DNA from: Acidobacteriota bacterium
GTDB lineage: Bacteria > Acidobacteriota > Thermoanaerobaculia > Thermoanaerobaculales > Thermoanaerobaculaceae
Direction of reading: 5' to 3'
DNA: 7,661 nt
Assembly: GCA_027458945.1 (NCBI GenBank)
Contig: DAIDOU010000051.1
Span: 1-7,661, forward strand
The first letter of the stretch is position 1. The number at the start of each line of letters is the position of its first letter. The notes beneath the pieces were generated by a model that was given only the letters and a program-made list of their open reading frames with translations, was not told the origin of the DNA and did no database searches. A program made the position numbers and the translations under genes. Below are positions 1-5,086 of the stretch, piece by piece.

Positions 1-1562
1 GCCTCGGTGTACGCGGGGTGCTCGCGCGGCACCTCGAGCAGGAACCGTTCGGCCCAGACCCGCAGGATCGCCGGTTCGTAGACGAGCGCGGAGTTGAAGA
101 TGACGTCGGCCTCCTCCTGGAACGGGAAGATGCCGCGCGCCTCGCCGCGCCGCACGTTGTCCCACATCTCGAGCGTGTGCGTCGCCGGGTGGCCGCGGAA
201 GAGGCGGTCGCGCACGATCCGGCGCAGCAGGCGCGCGTCCGAGGTGAAGATGCGGTTGTGGTCGTCGAGCGTGAGCTGGGTGAGCGCCGAGATGAAGACG
301 CGGTACTTCGCCTGATCGGGAATTGCGGCGGTAAGACGGTGATTGAGCCCGTGGATCCCCTCGACGATCAGGACCTGGTGCGGCCACAGCCGCTGCCGCC
401 GCGCGTGGTCCGCCTCGGCGCGGCGCCCGCGCACGAAGTCGTAGCGCGGCATCTCGACCTCCTCGCCGCGCAGCAACGCCGCCAGGTGGGTGTTGAAGAG
501 CTGCAGGTCGAGCGCCTCCAGCGCCTCATAATCCGGCGTGCCATCCTCGCCCAGCGGGGTCCGGTCGCGGTCCACGAAATAGTTGTCGAGGGAGAGGCCC
601 ACCGGCTCGATGCCGTTGACGCGCAGCTGGATCCCGAGGCGGTGGATGAAGGTGGTCTTGCCGGACGAGGACGGTCCGGCGACCAGCACCAACCGCACGC
701 GCCCCGCCTGCGCGGCGATCGCGTCGGCGATCGCCGCGATCTTCTTCTCCTGAAACCCCTCGGCGATGCGGATGAGGTCGGAGATCTCGCCCGACAGGCA
801 CATGCGGTTGAGCGCGCCGACGTTGGCCACGCCCAGCACCTCGTTCCACCGCCTCGTCTCCCGGTAGGTGGCGAACAGCTTGGGTTGCGGCTGCAGCGCC
901 GGCAGGTGCGCCGGGTCGCCGTTGCGCCCGAACCGGAGCAGCAGCCCGTCCTCGTACGGCACCAGCGCGAACCCCCGCACCCGCCCGGTCGAGGGCGCCG
1001 CGGTGAAGTGCGCGATGTCCACGAACGACCCGCAGGAGACCAGCGCGACGGTCGAGGCGCGGTGGATGGCGAGCAGCGCCAGCTTGGACTGGTCGCCGCT
1101 GGCGCGGAAGATCGCCTCGGCCTCCTCGATCGTCGCGCTCCGCCGGGCGAAGGGGCGGTCCTCGGCGCAGATCTCGAGCATCCGGCGCTCGATCGACGCC
1201 ACCGTCTGGGGGGTGAGCGGCGTGTCCGCGTGCCAGGAGAAGAAGTACCCGCCGCCGAGCGACTGGCCGACGGCGAGGTGCGCCTCCGGGTAGAGCTCGC
1301 GCGCCGCCTCGAGCAGGACGAGGCTGGCGCTCCGGCGGGCCACGGCCTCGCCGTGACGCGACGAGGCACGGACCGGCTCGAGGTCGACCTGGAACCCGCG
1401 CAGGGGGAAATCGAGCGCCACCAGGCGCCGGTTCACCAGGGCGGCAAGGACGTCGTCGGGGACCGCGCCGTGGACCTGCGTCAGGAACTGCTCCACCGTC
1501 GTGCCGCTCGGCACCCGGCGCCGTTCGCCGGCGAAGCTCACGACCACTGGTTCGTGAGACAC
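1..1562 (-). CDS. Uridine-kinase-like nucleoside kinase with N-terminal TGS and ThrRS-editing-like domain (3' end outside window)
   Basis: The minus-strand frame from GTG at 1562 stays open to base 1, giving 520 codons with no stop, so the C-terminus is missing. Residues 1-60 (starting MSHEPVVVSFAGERRRVPSG) resemble a TGS beta-grasp domain. Residues about 62-200 resemble the second domain of threonyl-tRNA synthetase (RRSASLVLLEAARELYP near 76-92, then VGQSLGGGYFFSW). The kinase domain starts with a Walker A loop GPSSSGKTTF at 296-305. It is followed by uridine-kinase-like blocks: SLDNYFVDRDRTP, a PRYDF motif and LIVEGIHGLN. The family architecture (TGS, ThrRS-like, P-loop kinase, about 550 residues) is known as uridine kinase-related or nucleoside kinase. 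It is expected to be a cytoplasmic ATP-dependent phosphotransferase, but its true substrate cannot be read from the sequence. The start is supported by GGAGG at 1568-1572, five bases upstream; an out-of-frame GTG at 1566 lies too close to it. The gene is divergent from cysE. Confidence 0.9.
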   Translation of the reverse strand, partial: MSHEPVVVSFAGERRRVPSGTTVEQFLTQVHGAVPDDVLAALVNRRLVALDFPLRGFQVDLEPVRASSRHGEAVARRSASLVLLEAARELYPEAHLAVGQSLGGGYFFSWHADTPLTPQTVASIERRMLEICAEDRPFARRSATIEEAEAIFRASGDQSKLALLAIHRASTVALVSCGSFVDIAHFTAAPSTGRVRGFALVPYEDGLLLRFGRNGDPAHLPALQPQPKLFATYRETRRWNEVLGVANVGALNRMCLSGEISDLIRIAEGFQEKKIAAIADAIAAQAGRVRLVLVAGPSSSGKTTFIHRLGIQLRVNGIEPVGLSLDNYFVDRDRTPLGEDGTPDYEALEALDLQLFNTHLAALLRGEEVEMPRYDFVRGRRAEADHARRQRLWPHQVLIVEGIHGLNHRLTAAIPDQAKYRVFISALTQLTLDDHNRIFTSDARLLRRIVRDRLFRGHPATHTLEMWDNVRRGEARGIFPFQEEADVIFNSALVYEPAILRVWAERFLLEVPREHPAYTE

Positions 1563-1567
1563 GCACG

Positions 1568-1572
1568 CCTCC
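1568..1572 (-). promoter_or_regulatory. Ribosome-binding site of the nucleoside kinase
   Basis: GGAGG on the minus strand lies five bases before GTG 1562. It selects this start over the GTG at 1566, which is in another frame and only one base from the site. Confidence 0.7.
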
Positions 1573-1580
1573 GTCAAAGG

Positions 1581-1586
1581 ATTGTA
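1581..1586 (-). promoter_or_regulatory. Candidate -10 element for the kinase gene
   Basis: TACAAT on the minus strand matches the sigma70 -10 consensus at five of six positions and stands out in a GC-rich gap. It would start transcription near 1574, leaving a very short leader that just includes the GGAGG site. The hexamer 17 bases upstream (TGGTGC) is a poor -35, so this is a weak call. Confidence 0.3.
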
Positions 1587-1613
1587 GGCCAGCGGGGTGG
1601 GCGGCACCACGGG

Positions 1614-1619
1614 TAGAAT
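1614..1619 (+). promoter_or_regulatory. Candidate -10 element for cysE
   Basis: TAGAAT in the divergent gap matches the sigma70 -10 consensus at five of six positions and lies 48 bases before the cysE start. No convincing -35 is seen at the proper spacing (AGCGGG at 1591-1596). It could belong to another sigma class or be chance. Confidence 0.25.
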
Positions 1620-1656
1620 CGCAGCGGGCCGTCGTGGCCTTCCGCGGCGGGACAGC

Positions 1657-1662
1657 GAGGAG
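1657..1662 (+). promoter_or_regulatory. Ribosome-binding site of cysE
   Basis: GAGGAG lies five bases before GTG 1668 and fixes that codon as the cysE start. An upstream GTG at 1634 is in another frame. Confidence 0.65.
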
Positions 1663-1667
1663 CGAGC

Positions 1668-2603
1668 GTGGCGAGGAACGAGTACACGGCGAGGATCGTC
1701 AACGCGATCGGAGCGATCATCAAGCGCGTCGAGGAGCGCGGCGAGCCGCTCTTCCACGGCGGCGAGGCGCCGCTGCCGCAGAAACGGGAGGTGATCGCGA
1801 TCCTGCGCGGCCTGCAGGAGGTCATCTACCCCGGCTACTTCGGCGATCAGGCGCTCTACCGCGAGTACCTGCATGGGCACCTCGGCGACCAGCTCTACGC
1901 CCTGACCCGGCAGCTGGAGGGCGAGGTCTGCCGCGCGCTCGCGGCGGAGTGCGGCCGCGGGCGGGATCGGACCGCCGCGGGCCCGAACGCGGGCGAGGTC
2001 GTGGCGGCGTTCCTCGAGCGCCTCCCCGACGTCATGCAGCTGATCGCCGCCGACGTCGGTGCGGCGTACGAGGGCGACCCGGCCGCCACCTGCCTCGAGG
2101 AGGTGATCCTCGCCTACCCGGGGGTCAAGGCCGTGTTCACCTACCGCATCGCGAACCTGCTGTTCCGCCTCGGCGTGCCGCTCGTCCCGCGCATCATGAC
2201 CGAGTTCGCGCACAACGAGACCGGCGTCGACATCCACCCCGGCGCGACGATCGGCCGCGAGTTCTTCATCGACCACGGCACCGGCGTGGTGGTGGGCGAG
2301 ACGACCGTGATCGGCGACCGGGTCAAGCTCTACCAGGGCGTGACGCTGGGCGCGCTCTCGTTCCCGCGCGACGCGAAGGGCGGCCTGGTGCGCGGCACCA
2401 AGCGCCACCCCACGCTCGAGGACGACGTCGTCGTGTACGCCGGCGCCACGATCCTCGGCGGCGACACCGTCGTCGGGCGCGGCTCGGTGATCGGCGGCAA
2501 CGTGTGGCTCACCACCTCGGTCCCCCCCGGATCGAAGGTGACGCTGTCGCGCGAGCAGATCGCGTACGAGATCTCGCCCAAACCGCCCGAGGGCGCACGT
2601 TGA
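1668..2603 (+). CDS. cysE: Serine O-acetyltransferase (long form)
   Basis: The 311-residue product is predicted to transfer acetyl from acetyl-CoA to L-serine, the first step of cysteine synthesis in the cytoplasm. The N-terminal helical region (about 1-180) contains GDPAA at 136-140, corresponding to the Asp of the RDPA motif in E. coli CysE. A left-handed beta-helix of hexapeptide repeats follows from about 186 (VDIHPGATIG). The catalytic pair is present: DHGTG with His203, and RHPTL with His247, equivalent to E. coli His158 and His193. VVVGETTVIGD and YQGVTLGAL are also family signatures. It is longer at the N-terminus than E. coli CysE (273 residues) and is closer to the long SATs seen in many non-enteric bacteria. 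The C-terminus (SPKPPEGAR) lacks the terminal Ile used by E. coli CysE to dock into CysK. The start is GTG with GAGGAG five bases upstream. lolA follows after 34 bp, so co-transcription is possible. No cysK is visible here. Confidence 0.93.
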   Translation: MARNEYTARIVNAIGAIIKRVEERGEPLFHGGEAPLPQKREVIAILRGLQEVIYPGYFGDQALYREYLHGHLGDQLYALTRQLEGEVCRALAAECGRGRDRTAAGPNAGEVVAAFLERLPDVMQLIAADVGAAYEGDPAATCLEEVILAYPGVKAVFTYRIANLLFRLGVPLVPRIMTEFAHNETGVDIHPGATIGREFFIDHGTGVVVGETTVIGDRVKLYQGVTLGALSFPRDAKGGLVRGTKRHPTLEDDVVVYAGATILGGDTVVGRGSVIGGNVWLTTSVPPGSKVTLSREQIAYEISPKPPEGAR

Positions 2604-2629
2604 CCGGCCGCGCGCTCGTTTGCTACGGT
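2600..2629 (+). promoter_or_regulatory. Possible lolA promoter, near-leaderless
   Basis: TTGACC at 2600-2605 overlaps the cysE stop codon. After 18 bases comes TACGGT (2624-2629), preceded by TG at 2621-2622, which fits an extended -10. Transcription would begin near 2636, one or two bases before the lolA ATG at 2638. This would explain the lack of a Shine-Dalgarno at a normal distance. The -10 matches consensus at only three positions (T1, A2, T6). The competing reading is a coupled leader ORF over the same bases. Confidence 0.3.
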
Positions 2630-2641
2630 GCCCGGCGATGA
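2600..2641 (+). other. Possible 13-codon leader ORF coupling cysE to lolA
   Basis: A TTG at 2600, six bases after GAGGG (2589-2593), opens a 13-codon frame reading MTGRALVCYGARR and ending TGA at 2639-2641. Its start overlaps the cysE stop as TTGA, and its stop overlaps the lolA start as ATGA. This geometry is typical of translational coupling and could deliver ribosomes to lolA, which lacks its own strong ribosome-binding site. The first residues echo the lolA N-terminus (MTGRALI), because the DNA carries a 13-bp direct repeat. It may equally be a by-product of that duplication. Confidence 0.25.
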
Positions 2642-2651
2642 CCGGCCGCGC
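2601..2651 (+). repeat. 13-bp direct repeat across the cysE-lolA junction
   Basis: TGACCGGCCGCGC occurs at 2601-2613 and again at 2639-2651, 38 bases apart. The first copy contains the cysE stop codon; the second begins inside the lolA start codon. Both copies read TGRAL in their local frames, but the offset of 38 puts them out of frame with each other. Confidence 0.85.
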
Positions 2652-3333
2652 TCTGATCGCCCTCGCTCTGCTCGCCGGCTCGCCGGCGCTGGCGCAGGAG
2701 CCGTTGCCTCCCGGGCTGCACGGCGTCGACAAGCTCGACGCGCTGGTGCGGCGCATCAGCCAGGTGCAGTCCGGCCTCACGACGCTGTCGGCGCGGTTCG
2801 TCCAGCGCCGCACCAGCCGCCTGCTGGCGGAGCCTTCGGTCTCGAGCGGGATGTTTTACTTCAAGGCGCCCGACAGCGTGCGCTGGGAGTACACCTCGCC
2901 GCGGCCGATGACGGTCCTGCTGGCGGGCGGCGTGGCGATCACCTACCGGCCGGAGGAGAAGCGCGCTGAGCGGATCGAGGTCGGCCGGGCGCAGCGCCGC
3001 GTCTTTCGCTTCATCTCCGCGGCCGAGCCGCTCGACAAGCTGACGGCGTACTTCTCGTTTACCTTCCGCGACCCCGGCCCGCCGGCCAACTACACGCTGC
3101 TGCTCAACCCGACCGCGCACATGATCAAGAAGCGCCTGCGCTCGGTCGAGATCGAGATCGACCGGACCTCGCTCCTGCCGGTGCGGGTCGCCTACACCGA
3201 GCACGACGGCGACAGCACCGAGTACTCGTTCTCGGAGATCCAGATGAACAAGCCCTTGGACCCCGGCCTGTTCTCCCTGGCGCTGCCGCCGGACGTCCAC
3301 GTCGTCCAGCTCAAGCTGGGCAGCGGCGAGTGA
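2638..3333 (+). CDS. lolA: Periplasmic outer-membrane lipoprotein carrier LolA
   Basis: The 231-residue product is predicted to carry lipoproteins released by the LolCDE transporter across the periplasm to the outer membrane. Residues 1-19 form a signal peptide: a short Arg-containing start, a hydrophobic run LIALALLAG, and a cleavage site ALA before Gln20. The mature part has the LolA pattern: ARFVQRRTSR (52-61), SGMFYFKAPDSVRWEYTSPR (70-89) with the conserved Arg of the RWEY block at 82, the strand YRPEEKRAE, and a late LLPVRVAYTEHDGDSTEYSF block matching the family's C-terminal sheet. No lolB or lolCDE lies nearby. ATG 2638 was chosen because the signal peptide begins there. An in-frame TTG at 2620 would add only MLRCPA and has no better ribosome site. 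The gene follows cysE by 34 bp. A distant LolA-like carrier with another cargo cannot be excluded. Confidence 0.85.
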   Translation: MTGRALIALALLAGSPALAQEPLPPGLHGVDKLDALVRRISQVQSGLTTLSARFVQRRTSRLLAEPSVSSGMFYFKAPDSVRWEYTSPRPMTVLLAGGVAITYRPEEKRAERIEVGRAQRRVFRFISAAEPLDKLTAYFSFTFRDPGPPANYTLLLNPTAHMIKKRLRSVEIEIDRTSLLPVRVAYTEHDGDSTEYSFSEIQMNKPLDPGLFSLALPPDVHVVQLKLGSGE

Positions 3334-3340
3334 AGGGGCA

Positions 3341-3354
3341 GGGCACCGGGCACG
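3341..3354. repeat. GGGCAC(C/G) heptad pair
   Basis: GGGCACC at 3341-3347 is followed directly by GGGCACG at 3348-3354, with a partial GGGGCA before them at 3335-3340. It is short, but it resembles the other arrays in the same gap. Confidence 0.5.
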
Positions 3355-3362
3355 GAAGAGAC

Positions 3363-3421
3363 GTGGTCCGTGGTCAGTGGTCCGTGGTCCGAAAGAGACC
3401 GTGGGCCGTGGTTTGTGGATC
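3363..3421. repeat. GTGGTCC tandem heptads
   Basis: Four head-to-tail heptads occupy 3363-3390 (GTGGTCC, GTGGTCA, GTGGTCC, GTGGTCC). After a 10-base break, three degenerate copies occupy 3401-3421 (GTGGGCC, GTGGTTT, GTGGATC), out of phase with the first block. A heptad rotates through all three frames, which argues against coding. Confidence 0.85.
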
Positions 3422-3439
3422 GTCGGCGGCGAGGACCTG

Positions 3440-3463
3440 GGAGCAGGGGAGCTCAGGAGCCGA
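3440..3463. repeat. GGAGC octads
   Basis: GGAGC recurs at 3440, 3448 and 3456, an exact 8-base period with variable last three bases. With only three copies and a simple purine-rich sequence, chance is possible. Confidence 0.45.
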
Positions 3464-3513
3464 GCGGAAACGACGAGCAATGACCAACCCTGCCTCACGC
3501 ACTGGCCGTTGCT

Positions 3514-3545
3514 CCTCCGCGCCTCTGCGCCTCAGTTCCTCTGCC
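3514..3545. repeat. CCTCTGCG octads
   Basis: Four contiguous 8-base units: CCTCCGCG, CCTCTGCG, CCTCAGTT and CCTCTGCC. All share CCTC at the start, and three share the C/T-G-C continuation. Confidence 0.75.
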
Positions 3546-3548
3546 GTG

Positions 3549-3577
3549 TCTTCCCTTTTCCCTTTCCCTTTTTCCCT
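3549..3577. repeat. Polypyrimidine tract with TTCCCTT units
   Basis: This is an uninterrupted 29-base run of T and C. It contains two exact TTCCCTT heptads (3551-3557, 3558-3564), a six-base variant and another CCC unit. The opposite strand is all purine. It is not a standard terminator because no GC hairpin precedes it. Confidence 0.7.
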
Positions 3578-3613
3578 GTCTCTCCAGCTCCTCCGCTCCT
3601 CGGCGGCGGGCGA

Positions 3614-3633
3614 TCACCGGGGCCGGCCGGTGA
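3614..3633 (+). promoter_or_regulatory. Perfect hairpin abutting the tgt ribosome-binding site
   Basis: TCACCGG (3614-3620) and CCGGTGA (3627-3633) are perfect inverted arms around the six-base loop GGCCGG. The right arm ends at the base before GGGAGG (3634-3639), the tgt ribosome site. In RNA it would form a 7-bp, mostly GC stem. It could affect tgt translation or protect a 5' end; chance in GC-rich DNA is also possible. It has no preQ1-riboswitch-like A-rich tail. Confidence 0.45.
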
Positions 3634-3639
3634 GGGAGG
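3634..3639 (+). promoter_or_regulatory. Ribosome-binding site of tgt
   Basis: GGGAGG lies four bases before GTG 3644. It sets the tgt start and trims 89 codons of spurious in-frame sequence that runs back through the repeat gap. Confidence 0.7.
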
Positions 3640-3643
3640 CCGC

Positions 3644-4756
3644 GTGACCGGCGAGTTCTCTGTCGTCGCGCGGGAGGGTGGGGCGCGGGCGGGGGAGCTG
3701 GTGACGGCGCACGGGGTCGTGCGCACGCCGGCGTTCATGCCGGTCGGCACCGCCGCCAGCGTCAAGGGGCTCGCCCCGTGGGAGCTGGAGCGGCTCGCCC
3801 CGGAGATGGTGCTGGCGAACACCTACCATCTCCTGCTGCGCCCGGGGATCGGGGCGATCGAGGCGCTCGGCGGGCTGCACCGGTTCATGGGCTGGCCGGG
3901 ACCGGTCCTGACCGACTCCGGCGGTTTCCAGGTGTTCTCCCTGGCGCAACGCCGGAAGATCGACGACGGCGGCGTCACCTTCCGCTCCCACATCGACGGC
4001 GCCGAGCTGCGCCTCACCCCCGAGGGGTGCGTCGAGGCGCAGCGCGGCCTCGGCGTGGATGTCGCGATGGCGCTCGACGTCTGTCCGGCGCTGCCAGCCA
4101 CCGCGCTCGAGCTCGAGGCGGCGGTGGCGATGACCTCGCGCTGGGCCGCCCGCTGCCGCGCCGCGCTGCCGCCCGGCGGGGACACGATGCTGTTCGGCAT
4201 CGTGCAGGGCGGCCTCGACCTCGTCCTCAGGCGGCGCTCGGCCGAGGAGCTGGCGGCGGTCGGCTTCGAGGGGTATGCGCTCGGCGGCTTCTCCGTCGGC
4301 GAACCGCCGCCGGCGATGTGGGAGGCGGTGGCGGAGGCGGCGCCGCTGCTGCCGCAAGAGCGGCCGCGCTACCTGATGGGCGTCGGCACACCGCGCGACA
4401 TCGTCCACGCCGTCGCCGCCGGCGTGGACCTGTTCGACTGCGTGCTCCCCACCCGCAACGCCCGCAACGGCCTGCTGCACACCTCGCGCGGCCCGGTCGT
4501 GCTCAAGAACGCGCGCTGGAAGCTGGCCGACGAGCCCCCCGACCCGGCGTGCGACTGCCCGACCTGCCGGCGCTGCTCGACGGCGTACCTGCGCCACCTG
4601 TACCTCGCGCGCGAGGCCGCGGTGGTGGTCCTCGCGACCGTGCACAACCTGCATTTTTTCTTGTCCTTGATGAGACGCGTCCGTTGGGCTATCATGGCCG
4701 GCCGTTTCGCTGAGCTCCGCGAGGAGCTGCTCGCGGCGGAGGTCGCGGACGGCTGA
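3644..4756 (+). CDS. tgt: tRNA-guanine transglycosylase
   Basis: This cytoplasmic enzyme is predicted to exchange guanine-34 for preQ1 in tRNAs with GUN anticodons, a step of queuosine synthesis. The product is 370 residues, normal for bacterial Tgt. Visible signatures are LANTYHLLLRPG (57-68), LTDSGGFQVFSL (89-100) with Asp91, GIVQGG (185-190), GGFSVGEP (214-221), and FDCVLPTRNARNG (264-276), where Asp265 matches the catalytic nucleophile. Zinc ligands are Cys303, Cys305, Cys308 and, 26 residues later, His334, the usual spacing. One oddity is that the usual D-E-C substrate-pocket motif reads D-V-C at 135-137. GTG 3644 is chosen because it has GGGAGG four bases upstream and gives canonical length; the frame is open further upstream only through low-complexity repeat DNA. 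The last 30 codons include an AT-rich stretch that looks like a promoter for the following genes. yajC starts 15 bp downstream. Confidence 0.96.
   Translation: MTGEFSVVAREGGARAGELVTAHGVVRTPAFMPVGTAASVKGLAPWELERLAPEMVLANTYHLLLRPGIGAIEALGGLHRFMGWPGPVLTDSGGFQVFSLAQRRKIDDGGVTFRSHIDGAELRLTPEGCVEAQRGLGVDVAMALDVCPALPATALELEAAVAMTSRWAARCRAALPPGGDTMLFGIVQGGLDLVLRRRSAEELAAVGFEGYALGGFSVGEPPPAMWEAVAEAAPLLPQERPRYLMGVGTPRDIVHAVAAGVDLFDCVLPTRNARNGLLHTSRGPVVLKNARWKLADEPPDPACDCPTCRRCSTAYLRHLYLAREAAVVVLATVHNLHFFLSLMRRVRWAIMAGRFAELREELLAAEVADG
4667..4695 (+). promoter_or_regulatory. Internal sigma70-type promoter in the 3' end of tgt, for yajC-secDF
   Basis: TTGATG (4667-4672), a 17-base spacer and TATCAT (4690-4695) match the -35 and -10 consensus at four and five positions. 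A T-rich patch (TTTTTT at 4654-4659) lies just upstream, as in UP elements. Bases 4651-4695 contain 21 G/C of 45 (47%), far below the surroundings. The codons used here (CAT, TTT, TTG, TTG, AGA, CGT, GCT) are disfavoured elsewhere in the gene. Transcription would start near 4702, leaving about 70 bases before yajC. Confidence 0.5.
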
Positions 4757-4771
4757 GGACGAGGGACGACC

Positions 4772-5077
4772 ATGAACCCAAAGAACCCGTTGTTCCAGTT
4801 TCTCCCCTTCCTGTTCATCTTCGGGATCTTCTATCTGCTGCTCATCATGCCGATGCGCAAGCGGCAGAAGAAGCATCAGGAGCTGCTCGCCAAGCTCACG
4901 AAGGGGGATCGCGTGATCACGACCGGCGGCATCTTCGGCACGGTCGTCGAGACGGACGGCGACGTGCTCACCATCCGCATCGCGGACAACGTCAAGATCC
5001 AGGTGGCGCGCTCGGCGGTGGCCGGTCTCGCCAAGGACGCCGGGAGCGTCGATCTGACTCCCAGCGAGCCCAAGTAG
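4772..5077 (+). CDS. yajC: Preprotein translocase accessory subunit YajC
   Basis: This 101-residue inner-membrane protein is the small partner of SecD-SecF and associates with SecYEG. It has one membrane segment at about 8-26 (FQFLPFLFIFGIFYLLLIM). The family-defining cytoplasmic start PMRKRQKKHQELLAKL follows, then KGDRVITTGGIFGTVV, the GGI-G-V block typical of YajC, and a small beta domain ending near residue 88. Length is typical. The ribosome site GAGGGA (4761-4766) is five bases before the ATG. The gene lies 15 bp after tgt and 9 bp before secD, the standard order, so it is surely in an operon with secD and secF. The residues after about 90 (AGSVDLTPSEPK) look like a disordered tail. Confidence 0.95.
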   Translation: MNPKNPLFQFLPFLFIFGIFYLLLIMPMRKRQKKHQELLAKLTKGDRVITTGGIFGTVVETDGDVLTIRIADNVKIQVARSAVAGLAKDAGSVDLTPSEPK

Positions 5078-5086
5078 GGAGGTCCG

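Larger units (their letters stand above)
3334..3643. other. 310-bp non-coding gap made largely of short-period arrays
   Basis: No credible gene is seen between lolA and tgt. Open frames here have no ribosome site and no recognisable protein. The gap contains, in order, GGGCAC heptads, GTGGTCC heptads, GGAGC octads, CCTCTGCG octads, a polypyrimidine run, and a perfect hairpin beside the tgt ribosome site. No intrinsic terminator (GC hairpin plus T run) was found after lolA. Confidence 0.7.

Noticed and set aside
18..1616. A 532-codon plus-strand open frame over the kinase
   Set aside because: It is antisense to the kinase, which has a clear Walker A, ribosome site and family motifs; the plus-strand product is low-complexity Arg/Asp/Glu/Leu sequence.
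2620..2637. Upstream TTG as the lolA start
   Set aside because: It adds only six residues before a normal signal-peptide start and has no ribosome site at a suitable distance; ATG 2638 gives the cleaner signal peptide.
3363..3545. CRISPR array
   Set aside because: The repeat units are only 7-8 bases, contiguous, without unique spacers, and no cas genes are near.
3549..3577. Rho-independent terminator for lolA
   Set aside because: The T/C run is not preceded by a stable hairpin and is interrupted by C triplets; it lies over 200 bases after lolA.
3377..3643. N-terminal extension of Tgt through the upstream gap
   Set aside because: The extra 89 codons cross tandem heptads and a polypyrimidine run, match nothing in Tgt, and would make the enzyme far too long; GTG 3644 has a good ribosome site.
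3580..3643. preQ1 riboswitch upstream of tgt
   Set aside because: Such riboswitches need a small stem-loop with an A-rich tail that forms a pseudoknot at the ribosome site. The hairpin here is followed directly by GGGAGG with no A-rich tail.
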